Assembly (NCBI GenBank): GCA_036501365.1
Contig: DASYAL010000098.1
Location: 1 to 64,000 of the forward strand
Direction of reading: 5' to 3'
DNA length: 64,000 nt
DNA from: CAIKMD01 sp036501365
GTDB lineage: Bacteria; Pseudomonadota; Alphaproteobacteria; ATCC43930; CGMCC-115725
Positions 34,726 through 42,746 of the stretch are shown piece after piece. Position 1 is the stretch's first letter. Every line of letters begins with the position of its first letter. The position numbers and the translations under genes are program-made. The notes beneath the pieces are model-generated. The model saw only the letters and a program-made list of their open reading frames with translations. It had not been told where the DNA came from and did no database searches.

Positions 34726-36258
34726 ATGAGCGGAAAAGACGAAGAAATGCACGATACCGAGTTTCTGCACGAGCATCAGCATCTCGAGCCGGCATCCGAG
34801 GAAGAGCGCGCTGCGCTCGCCGCCTTCATTTGGAGCCAGGAGCATGTCGAGCTCAAGACGGTCGGTATCGATATCGGCAGCTCGACCTCGCATCTGCTCT
34901 TCGCCAAGGTCGTCTTGCAGCGGCAAAGCGAGGGCCTTTCGAGCCGCTTCGTCGTCGTCGACCGCCAAGTGCTCTGGCGCTCGCCGATCATGCTTACGCC
35001 GTTCCTGCCCGACGGCTCGATCGACGCGCAGGCGCTCGCGCAGTTCATCGACCGCAGCTACAAGGAAGCGGGCTTCGAGCGCACCGACGTCGACAGCGGC
35101 GCGGTGATCCTCACCGGCGAGGCGATCAAGCGCAAGAATGCGCGCGCCATCGACGAGCTCTTCGCCGGCGAGGCCGGCAAGTTCGTCTGTGCAACGGCCG
35201 GCCACATCCTCGAATCCCGCCTCGCGGCGTATGGCTCGGGCGCGGTCAAGCTCTCGCGCGACCGCCAGCAATGCGTCCTCCATGTCGATATCGGCGGCGG
35301 CACGACCAAGCTGACCCTGATCGATCGCGGCACCTCGGTGAGCTCGGCCGCTTTCGCGGTCGGCGGCCGGCTGATCGCAACCGACGGCGACGGCAAGTGG
35401 ACGCGCATCGACGATTCCGCGCGGCTCGCCGCGGAGGATCTCGGCTTCGCGCCAACACCGCAGGCTTTCGCCGATCCCGAGACGCGCGAAAAGCTGGCGC
35501 GGCGCCTCGCGACCGTCGCGGCGGATTATATTCTCGGCGCGAAGCTCGATCCGCTTGGCCAGAAGCTCATGCTGACCGAGCCACTGCTGCGCGAGGCGGT
35601 GCCGGCGGCGTTCAGCTTCTCGGGCGGCGTGTCGGAATACATCTTCGATACCGAGCCGAAGCAATACGGCGATATCGCCCGGCCGCTCGCCCAAGCGCTG
35701 ACGAAAGAACTAAGCCGGCGCGCCAGCGGCTTGCCGCTGATCGATCCCGGCCAACGGATCCGCGCGACGGTGATCGGCGCCTCGCAATTCACCATCCAAG
35801 TCAGCGGCAAGACGATCTATCTCTCCGATCCGTCGATCCTGCCGTTCCACGGTATTCCGGTCGTCCATGTCGGGCGGGTTGCCGAAGAATCGCCGGAGAA
35901 TCTGGCCGAGGCGATCCGGCGCGGCCTGGTCGGGCTCGATCTCGAGCCGGATTCGCGCGTCGCGATCGCGTTCCCGTGGCGCGGCGATCCCGATTATCAC
36001 CGCCTCGCCGCGACCGGCCGCGCCGTCGTCGCGGCGACCGCGCCCAAGGGCGCGCGCAGCGAGCCGCTATTCCTGATGATTGACGGCGATATCGGCCGCA
36101 CGCTCGGCCGCTTGTTGCACGAGGAGCTGGGCTTGCCCGGGCCGCTGGTCTCGATCGACGGCGTTCAGCTTCAAGACCTCGATTATGTCGATGTCGGCGA
36201 GATGATGTCGCCGCCCGGTGTGGTCCCGGTCGTGATCAAGTCGCTTTTGTTTTCCTGA
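34726..36258 (+). CDS. EutA-like ethanolamine ammonia-lyase reactivase
   Basis: A ~510-aa ASKHA-fold ATPase of the EutA family. EutA releases damaged cobalamin from ethanolamine ammonia-lyase EutBC. Diagnostic segments: phosphate-1 loop GIDIGSSTSHLLFAK near residue 47, then SRFVVVDRQVLWRSPIMLTP (20 residues), VDSGAVILTGEAIKRKNAR, phosphate-2 loop HVDIGGGTTKLTLID, FSFSGGVSEYIF and IRATVIGASQFTIQVSG. The N-terminal ~40 residues (FLHEHQHLE, then EEERAALAAFIW) are an extension absent from the E. coli protein. ATG 34747 is an alternative start. No eutB or eutC lies in the window, so its client enzyme is elsewhere or different. Confidence 0.88.
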   Translation: MSGKDEEMHDTEFLHEHQHLEPASEEERAALAAFIWSQEHVELKTVGIDIGSSTSHLLFAKVVLQRQSEGLSSRFVVVDRQVLWRSPIMLTPFLPDGSIDAQALAQFIDRSYKEAGFERTDVDSGAVILTGEAIKRKNARAIDELFAGEAGKFVCATAGHILESRLAAYGSGAVKLSRDRQQCVLHVDIGGGTTKLTLIDRGTSVSSAAFAVGGRLIATDGDGKWTRIDDSARLAAEDLGFAPTPQAFADPETREKLARRLATVAADYILGAKLDPLGQKLMLTEPLLREAVPAAFSFSGGVSEYIFDTEPKQYGDIARPLAQALTKELSRRASGLPLIDPGQRIRATVIGASQFTIQVSGKTIYLSDPSILPFHGIPVVHVGRVAEESPENLAEAIRRGLVGLDLEPDSRVAIAFPWRGDPDYHRLAATGRAVVAATAPKGARSEPLFLMIDGDIGRTLGRLLHEELGLPGPLVSIDGVQLQDLDYVDVGEMMSPPGVVPVVIKSLLFS

Positions 36259-36283
36259 GAAGACAGCCGAGGAGGAGGAAACT

Positions 36284-37411
36284 ATGTCGGAAGAAGCGAT
36301 CCCGCGGATACGCGTCGATACCTATGAGGAGTGGGTGAAGAAGGAGGGCGTGCCGGTCATCGAGGACTACGGCATCGATCTGTTCTCGGTGCAAACCAAG
36401 CCCTGGGCCCGCTATGGCATGAAAGGCGCGGTGTGCCACCTCAAGGGGCGCGGCGACTTCACCAGCATGTTCCTCTATGAGCTGCCGCCCGGCGCCTCGT
36501 CGGCGCCGCAACACCATATCTACGAGAGCGTCACTTACGTTCTCGAAGGCTCGGGCAGCACGCAGCTCGAATTTCCCGACGGCGCCAAGCGCAGCTTCGA
36601 ATGGGGGCCGCGCGGCATGTTCGCGATCCCGCTCAACGCCAAATACCGGCATTTCAACGGCAGCGGCCAGAACCGCGTGCTGATGGTCTCGACGACCAAC
36701 ATGCCGCTGATCATGAAGACCTTCCACAACGAGGACTTCATCTTCAACAACCCCGTGGTCTTCCGCGACCGCATGGGCAAGGACGAATACTATAACGGCG
36801 AGGGCGACCTCACGATGGTCCGGCCCGGCAATCATATGTGGGAGACCAACTTCGTCCCCGACCTCGAGAATCTCGAGCTTCAAGCTTGGGAGGATCGCGG
36901 CGCCGGCAGCTCGAATATCATGTTCGTGCTCGCCGACAGCTCGATGCACGCGCATATCTCCGACATGCCGCCCGGCACCTACAAGAAAGCCCATCGCCAC
37001 GGCCCCGGCGCGCACGTCATGTGCGTGGTCGGCACCGGCTTCTCGTTGCTCTGGTTCGAGGGCCAGAAGGACTATTTACGCATCGACTGGAAGCACGGCG
37101 TCGTCTTCCCGCCCGCGGACCGGCAACTGCACCAGCATTTCAACACCAGCAACCGCAACGCGCGCTATCTCGCGACCAATGTCGGCGGCATCCGCTATCC
37201 GCTGACGGCGGCGAGCCGGCGCACGGGCGGTGGCGAAGACGGCCAGAAGCAGGCGGTATCGCTGAGCATCAAGCTTGGTGGCGACCAGATCGAATACGAG
37301 GATCAGGATTCGCGCATCCATGCGCTGTGGCTTTCCGAGATGAGGAAGAACGGCGGCACGGTCGATCCGAAGATGTACAAATATTTCCCAGAAAAGACCG
37401 CGGCGGAATAG
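36284..37411 (+). CDS. Bicupin-domain protein
   Basis: A 375-aa protein with two cupin barrels. The first shows PQHHIYESVTYVLEGSGSTQ near residue 75, with the HH...E metal pattern. The second shows KKAHRHGPGAHVMCVVGTGF (20 residues) near residue 240, with HxH, and DRQLHQHFNTS near 285. Bicupins include dioxygenases such as gentisate dioxygenase, decarboxylases and seed-storage relatives; this one fits none closely enough for a name. It begins 25 bp after the EutA-like gene behind a strong GAGGAGGAGGA site, so the two are likely one transcript. A terminator follows. Confidence 0.82.
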   Translation: MSEEAIPRIRVDTYEEWVKKEGVPVIEDYGIDLFSVQTKPWARYGMKGAVCHLKGRGDFTSMFLYELPPGASSAPQHHIYESVTYVLEGSGSTQLEFPDGAKRSFEWGPRGMFAIPLNAKYRHFNGSGQNRVLMVSTTNMPLIMKTFHNEDFIFNNPVVFRDRMGKDEYYNGEGDLTMVRPGNHMWETNFVPDLENLELQAWEDRGAGSSNIMFVLADSSMHAHISDMPPGTYKKAHRHGPGAHVMCVVGTGFSLLWFEGQKDYLRIDWKHGVVFPPADRQLHQHFNTSNRNARYLATNVGGIRYPLTAASRRTGGGEDGQKQAVSLSIKLGGDQIEYEDQDSRIHALWLSEMRKNGGTVDPKMYKYFPEKTAAE

Positions 37412-37427
37412 GCGGTCTGGGGTTATC

Positions 37428-37468
37428 GACGCAGCGGCCCGGCGCTCAGCCGGGCCGTTTGCGTTTTG
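37428..37468. terminator. Bidirectional terminator between convergent genes
   Basis: A perfect 9-bp stem (CGGCCCGGC at 37435-37443, GCCGGGCCG at 37449-37457) with loop GCTCA is flanked by CGCA/TGCG, which lengthens it. TTTGCGTTTT follows on the + strand. It lies between the bicupin stop (37411) and the stop of the reverse-strand Rieske gene (37488), so it can serve both. Confidence 0.82.
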
Positions 37469-37487
37469 GGACGGCGGCGAATGCGCG

Positions 37488-38642
37488 TCAGTTCGGCGTC
37501 ACGCCGGTTTGCGTCGTCAGCGCGTTGGGCGGCGACCAATGTTTCAACGGCCGGCCCTCGGCGAGCGCGTTGAGCTCGCGCAGCCACATGTTGCGATAGA
37601 GGATGACGCCGCGATCGGAGCGGCCGAGATTCTCATAAGCGCCTTCCGCGACTTTCGGCTGGCCCATTTGCGCGACGCAGTCCTGGATATTGACGAGGTC
37701 CGGCCGGGCCAGGATGTCCTCGTCCTCGAGGCTGCGGCGGCCGGCGAGGATCTGCCGCGCCACTTCGTCGACCGGCTCGAGCTTGAGCTTCTTCATCTCG
37801 GCGCGCTCGTGCGCCTGGGCGTCGCGATAGCGCTTCGCCCGGTCGCCCGTGAGATGGCGCAGATCGATGCCGAAGCTCAGATGCGTGTCGTCGTCCTGCG
37901 GCACGCGCCAGGCGGCGCGGTCGGAGAAGCCTTCATCGCCCTTCGCCGGCGAGGATTTGAACATGATGATGTTCGGCATCAGCAGCTGGTTGGCGCGGGC
38001 ATTGCCGTTGGGATAACGCGCGACGACGCGCAGCCCGTAACCGGTCTCCTCCGCCTCGATCGCCGGCACTTCCTTGAGGCCGGCGCGCGAGAAATTGGTG
38101 CTGCGATGGGTGAAGACGACGTGGACTTCGTCGCTGTGATTGTCGAGCGTGTAGAAATAATTCGAGTAGCGCAGATAGGTGTCGGCTTCGAGGACGCCTT
38201 CCTCTTCGAACCACGGATACCGCGGCGGCGGCGGCGGCGGGCCGTCGCCGAGCCAGGCGAAGATCAGCCCGAGATATTCTTGGGTCGGATAGCCGGGGAT
38301 GCGGATGCGTTCCTTGAATGCGGTCGGCTCCGCCGGCTGCTCGACGCATTGCCCGGTGCCGTCGAACATCCAGCCGTGATACATGCAGCGAATGCAATCA
38401 TCCTCGACCCAGCCGGCCGAGAGCTGCGCGCCGCGATGGGCGCAGCGCGGACCGACGAGATGCGCCTTGCCCGAGAGCCCGCGGTAGAGCGTGAAATTCT
38501 CGTCCATGACGCGGACCGGCTTGGCCTTGCCCTTCTCGAGATCGGCAGAGAGGTAAACCGGCTGCCAGAACGTCCGCAGATAGCGTCCGGCCAAGGTTCC
38601 CGGACCCGTCGCCAACAGATCTTTTTCGCTGCTCTCCGGCAT
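37488..38642 (-). CDS. Rieske non-heme iron oxygenase
   Basis: A 384-aa terminal oxygenase of the vanillate/phthalate-type single-component Rieske family. The iron-sulfur ligands are C67 and H69 (RCAHRGAQ) and C86 and H89 (CMYHGW). The mononuclear iron histidines are probably in NHSDEVHVVFTH. A poly-proline stretch (DGPPPPPPRYPW) sits between the domains. The open frame starts at GTG 38657; ATG 38642 has GGTGGAG at good spacing, and the homologous region starts there. Two NMT1-like binding proteins follow in the same direction upstream on the map, suggesting joint regulation. No reductase partner is nearby. Confidence 0.92.
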   Translation of the reverse strand: MPESSEKDLLATGPGTLAGRYLRTFWQPVYLSADLEKGKAKPVRVMDENFTLYRGLSGKAHLVGPRCAHRGAQLSAGWVEDDCIRCMYHGWMFDGTGQCVEQPAEPTAFKERIRIPGYPTQEYLGLIFAWLGDGPPPPPPRYPWFEEEGVLEADTYLRYSNYFYTLDNHSDEVHVVFTHRSTNFSRAGLKEVPAIEAEETGYGLRVVARYPNGNARANQLLMPNIIMFKSSPAKGDEGFSDRAAWRVPQDDDTHLSFGIDLRHLTGDRAKRYRDAQAHERAEMKKLKLEPVDEVARQILAGRRSLEDEDILARPDLVNIQDCVAQMGQPKVAEGAYENLGRSDRGVILYRNMWLRELNALAEGRPLKHWSPPNALTTQTGVTPN

Positions 38643-38719
38643 GCCCCTTTGCTCCACCCTCGGCCGCGGAAAAGGATGGTCGCTGCCCGCGATAGGGGCA
38701 AGGCCTAATTATCGGCGGC

Positions 38720-39679
38720 TCAGGCGAACAGCTTCGATTTGAAGTCGATGTCGGTCTTGAGCAGGCCGTTTGCTCGCATGAGCGCCGCAAGCCGCATCGT
38801 CGGATCGACGCAGATATCCAAGGGTTGCTCCGAGGCGACCATCTGGGCGATGAGCTTCGGATCGGTCTTGGTGTAGCTGGCGACGAGCTGATTATAGGCA
38901 TCGTCGCGGAGATGGGCGTTGATCCATTGCCCGCCTTTGAGGAAGGCCTTCTGGTAGCGGCGGATCGCATCGGTCTTGGTTTCGGCGGCAGTGCCCGAGA
39001 CCACCCAGAACGAGGTCGGCAGGCCCGGCATCGCCGTGGAAAGCGGCCAAGCGACGCGCTCGAAGGCCGGATCTTTGAGGCCCATCGTCATGAACGGATC
39101 GAGCACCAGCGCGCCATCGACCTGTTTGCCCTTGATCGCATCGAGCATCGAGGGCAGTGGCACCTCGCGATAGGTGATCTTTTCGACATCGCCTCCGGTC
39201 TTCTTCACCCAGCCCTGCATCACCAGCCACTGGATGTCGTATTTGGCGTTGACGCCGAGGATCTTGCCCTCGAAATCCTTGCCGGTCTTGAGGTCCTCGC
39301 CCTTGCGGATGAGGAGAGCGCCGGGATCGGGCGGATGTTCCGGGATCGGCGCGCCTTCGGCAATGAAGCGCAGATCGATACCGCGTGCGAGCGCAGTGAG
39401 GCACGAGATCGAATTGGCGTAGAGCACGTCGAAGCTGCCGCTGACGAGGCCCGGAATGCCGACCGCGCCGCCTTGCACCGGCTGGGTCGTCACGGCGATG
39501 CCTTCCTGCGCGAAGTAGCCTTGCTTCTCCGCCGCGAAATGCGCCGCGACCGCGAAGATCGGCACGATGCTCACGCGCACCAGCGGCAGATCGGCGGCGA
39601 GCGCCGGCGAGACCTTCGCCAAGGCGAGAGCGCCACCCAGACCCACGAGCGCGTCACGACGCGAGATCAGCACAGTCAT
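38720..39679 (-). CDS. NMT1/SsuA-like ABC substrate-binding protein (pair member A)
   Basis: A 319-aa binding protein with a Tat-like leader (ISRRDALVGLGGALALA), indicating folded export. Family landmarks: VPIFAVAAHFAAEKQGYFAQ, QGGAVGIPGLVSGSFDVLYAN (in parts: QGGAVGIPGLVSGS), AKYDIQWLVMQGWVKKTGG and VDGALVLDPFM. SsuA/TauA/ThiY-like proteins bind sulfonates, nitrile-like or aromatic carboxylates, or pyrimidines. It is a clear paralogue of the next gene upstream. I start at ATG 39679 rather than the upstream GTG/ATG because the RR motif begins directly after it. No permease is adjacent. Confidence 0.88.
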   Translation of the reverse strand: MTVLISRRDALVGLGGALALAKVSPALAADLPLVRVSIVPIFAVAAHFAAEKQGYFAQEGIAVTTQPVQGGAVGIPGLVSGSFDVLYANSISCLTALARGIDLRFIAEGAPIPEHPPDPGALLIRKGEDLKTGKDFEGKILGVNAKYDIQWLVMQGWVKKTGGDVEKITYREVPLPSMLDAIKGKQVDGALVLDPFMTMGLKDPAFERVAWPLSTAMPGLPTSFWVVSGTAAETKTDAIRRYQKAFLKGGQWINAHLRDDAYNQLVASYTKTDPKLIAQMVASEQPLDICVDPTMRLAALMRANGLLKTDIDFKSKLFA

Positions 39680-39706
39680 CGCAGCCTCCACCACCGCATG
39701 AGCCGA

Positions 39707-40681
39707 TCAGGCCGGCACTTTGAAGATTTTCGCATCGATATCGATGTCGGTTTTCAAGAGCCCGTAGTCCTTCACCACAGTCACCAGCTTCCTCATGATC
39801 ACCGGGTCGATCCCGGTCGGCTGTTTCGCCGCATACATCTTGGCGATCACCTTCGGGTCGGTCTTGGTGTAGCTGGCGACGAGATCGATGAATTCCGGAT
39901 CGCCGAGATGGGCGTTGAACCACGCGACGCCTTTGAGGAAACCGCGCACATAAGCGGCGATCAGCTTGGTTTTGGTGTCGGCGGTCGGACCCGAGGTGAT
40001 CCAGAGCGAGCTCGGCATGCCGGGCATCACCATCGAGGACGGCCAGCCCGCGATCTCGAAACTCGGGTCGCCCATCGCCATGGTCATGAACGGATCGAGC
40101 ACCAGCGCGGCGTCGACCTGCTTGTTCTTCAGCGCGTCGAGCATCGACGGCACCGGCACCTCGCGATAGGTGATCTTGTTGACATCGCCGCCGGTCTTCC
40201 GCACGTAGCCCTGCATCACCAGCCACATCAGATCGTATTTTGCGTTGATGGCGATGATCTTGCCTTCGAGATCCTTGCCGTTGTGGATGTTGTCGCCTTT
40301 GCGGATGAAGAGCGCGTCGACATCGGGCGGATGGGTCGCGATCGTGGTCGCTTCGGCGATGATACGTAGGTCGATGCCGCGTTCGATCGCGGTCAGCGTC
40401 GAAATGCAATTCGCATAGAGGATATCGAAGCTGCCGCTGACCAGACCCGGGATTCCGACCGCGCCGCCCTGAACCGGCTGCGTCGTCGTCGCGACGCCCT
40501 CGGCCGCGAACCAGCCGAACTTGACGGCCGCGTAATGCGGCGCGACCGCAAAGATCGGGATCACGCCGACATGGAGGAGGGGCAGGGAGGTATCGTCGGC
40601 TTTGGCCGCGCGGGCGCTCGCCATGGCGAAAATGCCGCCCAAGGCGGCGAGCGCATCGCGGCGCGACATCATCGAGACCAT
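39707..40681 (-). CDS. NMT1/SsuA-like ABC substrate-binding protein (pair member B)
   Basis: Paralogue of the preceding binding protein, 324 aa, with leader MSRRDALAALGGIFAMASA. Shared blocks include VQGGAVGIPGLVSGSFD, NAKYDLMWLVMQGYVRKTGG (20 residues) and DAALVLDPFMTM. A good GGAGGAAGA precedes ATG 40681. The pair probably arose by tandem duplication and then diverged in ligand range. It follows a cupin gene on the same strand, and the group is flanked by a GntR regulator gene, also on the reverse strand. Confidence 0.88.
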   Translation of the reverse strand: MVSMMSRRDALAALGGIFAMASARAAKADDTSLPLLHVGVIPIFAVAPHYAAVKFGWFAAEGVATTTQPVQGGAVGIPGLVSGSFDILYANCISTLTAIERGIDLRIIAEATTIATHPPDVDALFIRKGDNIHNGKDLEGKIIAINAKYDLMWLVMQGYVRKTGGDVNKITYREVPVPSMLDALKNKQVDAALVLDPFMTMAMGDPSFEIAGWPSSMVMPGMPSSLWITSGPTADTKTKLIAAYVRGFLKGVAWFNAHLGDPEFIDLVASYTKTDPKVIAKMYAAKQPTGIDPVIMRKLVTVVKDYGLLKTDIDIDAKIFKVPA

Positions 40682-40737
40682 TCTTCCTCCCCATTCACGC
40701 CGCGGCGCGGTTCGCGCTTTCGCGGTCCGTTCTCAGT

Positions 40738-41271
40738 CTATCCGCGACTGGCGCGCTCTTCGGCGGCCTTGTATTCCGGCGATACTTCGGTCTGCGTCAT
40801 CTCCGAGGCGACGTAGTCGCGCGTCGGCGAATGGATGAACGCCATCCACAGCGCCGGCTTCTCGGGATTGGTGTTGAAATGCTGATGCTCGACGCCTTTC
40901 TCGCGCAGCGGCAGCAGCACGAGATCGCCTTTCTCCCAGTCGTAGCGTACGCCGTCGACCACCGAATAGCCGGTGCCGTCGATCACATAGATGATCAGCC
41001 CGCCTTGGTGGCAGTGCCGGCCGGAGACCGTCCTGATCTCGTGGGTGAAGACGATCCAGTCCTGGAGCGGCGTGTCCTCGATGGTGAGACCAAGATAGTT
41101 GCGCAGCCGTCCCTGGCGCGTGAGATTCTGCGGACAATCGGCGAGCTTGCAGACGATGCGGCCGGACATTTGCCGCTCGCCGCGCTCCCTGTCTTGTTGG
41201 ATCGCGAGCTCGTATGAATTTTGCTTCGGGGCTTCTCGTTCGCGGATGCGGGTGCGTTCGAATTCAGCCAT
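40738..41271 (-). CDS. Single-domain cupin protein with intact metal motif
   Basis: A 177-aa protein with one cupin barrel from about residue 75. The metal-binding motif is present (SGRHCHQGGLIIYVIDGTG, giving HxH and the later glycine), as is the second cupin motif (VEHQHFNTNPE). The first 60 residues are charged and precede the barrel. Function is likely small-molecule binding or oxygenation, not determined. It is a diverged relative of the cupin at 42199, with the same GxGY/HxxxDGV arrangement, but that one has lost its metal ligands. It sits downstream of the GntR gene. Confidence 0.82.
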   Translation of the reverse strand: MAEFERTRIREREAPKQNSYELAIQQDRERGERQMSGRIVCKLADCPQNLTRQGRLRNYLGLTIEDTPLQDWIVFTHEIRTVSGRHCHQGGLIIYVIDGTGYSVVDGVRYDWEKGDLVLLPLREKGVEHQHFNTNPEKPALWMAFIHSPTRDYVASEMTQTEVSPEYKAAEERASRG

Positions 41272-41379
41272 GGTGCCAATTCCTGCAGCGAGACGACGCG
41301 TTCACTGTAACAAATGGCGTTCCGCCTTCAAGCGCTAATCCCCGAGCGTCAGACGAAATCATCGGACGCCGGCGCGCGT

Positions 41380-42090
41380 TCAGGCCGAGAAGAACTCGTC
41401 CGGCGCGGCCATGATGACGACGGCGGAATTGTGGATGTGCTGGCGCATTGCGCTTTCCGCGCCGCCGGCGTCGCCCTTGAGGATCGCCTTGACGATGCGG
41501 CGATGCTCCAGCCGCGAGCGCCGCGTCGCGACCGGCGTCTGGAGGATGCGATGGAATTGCAGCCGGAAGATCGAGAGCTGCGCCTGCTGCACGAAGTTCG
41601 GCAACTGCTTGTGGCGGCTCGCCTCGACGATCAGCGCGTGAAATTGCTCGTTGTATTGGGCATAGGGGAGATTCTGGGTGCCGCGATCCCATTGCTGCTC
41701 GAGCTCCAAGAGCTTCTTGCGCTCGGCCTTGCTCATGCGCCGGGCGGCGAGCGAAGCGGCGTAGCCTTCGAGCAGCGCGCGGATCTCGTTGAGCTCGACG
41801 AATTCGTCGCGCGACATCTTGCGGATGCTGGCGCCGCGATAGAGCTCGATCGAAACGAAGCCTTCGGCGGCCAGGCGCCGCAGTGCTTCGCGCACGGTGC
41901 CGCGGCTGACCGCGAAATCGCGCATCATGTCGGGCTCGATGAGGCGCTGGCCCGGCACGTAGCGGGCATGGCGAATGCCCGTCTTGATCGCGTCCATGAC
42001 CTGGTCGACCGCCGAGACAGCGGCGTCCACGGCCGCGCGCGCCTCTTCCCGGATTTGTGCCGAGGCTTTCGTTGGCATGCCGTGATTCAT
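41380..42090 (-). CDS. GntR-family transcriptional regulator (FCD subfamily)
   Basis: A 236-aa regulator. The N-terminal winged helix-turn-helix is QVMDAIKTGIRHARYVPGQR with FAVSRGTVREALRRLAAEGF (both 20 residues). A C-terminal all-helical FCD effector-binding domain follows (ELNEIRALLEGYAASLAARR, then NEQFHALIVEASRH and MRQHIHNS). FCD regulators sense organic acids or amino acids and usually repress neighbouring catabolic genes. I start at ATG 42090; the frame is open upstream but carries no family sequence. It is divergent from a cupin and the AAA+ ATPase gene, with a palindrome between. Confidence 0.92.
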   Translation of the reverse strand: MNHGMPTKASAQIREEARAAVDAAVSAVDQVMDAIKTGIRHARYVPGQRLIEPDMMRDFAVSRGTVREALRRLAAEGFVSIELYRGASIRKMSRDEFVELNEIRALLEGYAASLAARRMSKAERKKLLELEQQWDRGTQNLPYAQYNEQFHALIVEASRHKQLPNFVQQAQLSIFRLQFHRILQTPVATRRSRLEHRRIVKAILKGDAGGAESAMRQHIHNSAVVIMAAPDEFFSA

Positions 42091-42151
42091 GCCAGATGCG
42101 CCGCGGCCAAACAAGCGCGGAAAACGGGGGGTGGGCGCACGTTTGACGATT

Positions 42152-42165
42152 TCATCGAACGATGA
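42152..42165. promoter_or_regulatory. Palindrome, candidate GntR operator
   Basis: TCATCG-AA-CGATGA is a perfect 6-bp inverted repeat centred between the GntR gene and the divergent cupin gene, 33 bp upstream of the latter's start. The position fits autoregulation and control of the cupin-AAA+ pair. The sequence is not the usual FCD-type TNGTNNNACNA pattern, so the assignment is only positional. Confidence 0.4.
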
Positions 42166-42198
42166 CATTCTGTGCCGATCGGTAAAGGAGTTCTTGCG

Positions 42199-42708
42199 AT
42201 GTCCGAAGAGCGGAAAAAGCGCTTGGCGGCGACCAATTTCTGGGACGAGATCCTCAAGCTGCGCGATCAGCAACGCGCCAACCGCAAGAACGGGCTTATG
42301 GTGATCAAGGGCTCGGAATTGCCGCAGGAGATCAACCGCCAGGGCCTGATGCGCTGGTACCTTCATCCCGCGATCACCGATACCGTGCTCAACACCCACA
42401 TTTTCTTCGAGCAGGAGATTCCGCCCGGCAGCCGCTCCGGCATGCTCAAATTCCAGGGCGAGCAGGTGATCTACATCCTCGAAGGCAAGGGTCACACCCT
42501 GATCGACGGCGTCAAGCATCATTGGGAGGCAGGCGACGTGCTCAACCTGCCGCTGCGCAAGCAGGGCATCCTCGTCCAGCACGTCAACGAGGATCCGAAC
42601 GCGCCGGCGAAATTCGTCGCGGCCGAGCCCAATCTCTACGCCTGCACCAGCGTCGATCGCGGCTCGGGCTTCGAGCAGATCGAGGATGCGCCCGAATACC
42701 GGCGCTGA
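42199..42708 (+). CDS. Cupin-fold protein lacking the metal-binding histidines
   Basis: A 169-aa cupin. Its first motif reads PPGSRSGMLKFQGEQVIYIL, where related proteins have HxH after the glycine; here it is LKF. The second motif retains only one histidine (LVQHVNED). It may therefore bind a ligand without metal, as a sensor or storage fold. The start ATG 42199 follows AGGAG at ideal spacing. It lies 38 bp before the CDC48-like ATPase gene on the same strand and is divergent from the GntR gene, so it is probably co-regulated with both. Confidence 0.82.
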   Translation: MSEERKKRLAATNFWDEILKLRDQQRANRKNGLMVIKGSELPQEINRQGLMRWYLHPAITDTVLNTHIFFEQEIPPGSRSGMLKFQGEQVIYILEGKGHTLIDGVKHHWEAGDVLNLPLRKQGILVQHVNEDPNAPAKFVAAEPNLYACTSVDRGSGFEQIEDAPEYRR

Positions 42709-42746
42709 TCAGTCTTGCTCCTTTCTGATTTCGGACAATAGACGCC

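Noticed and set aside
34281..36083. A 600-codon forward frame overlapping the second binding protein and EutA-like gene
   Set aside because: Frame-shifted shadow of two strongly supported genes; Arg-rich with no motifs.
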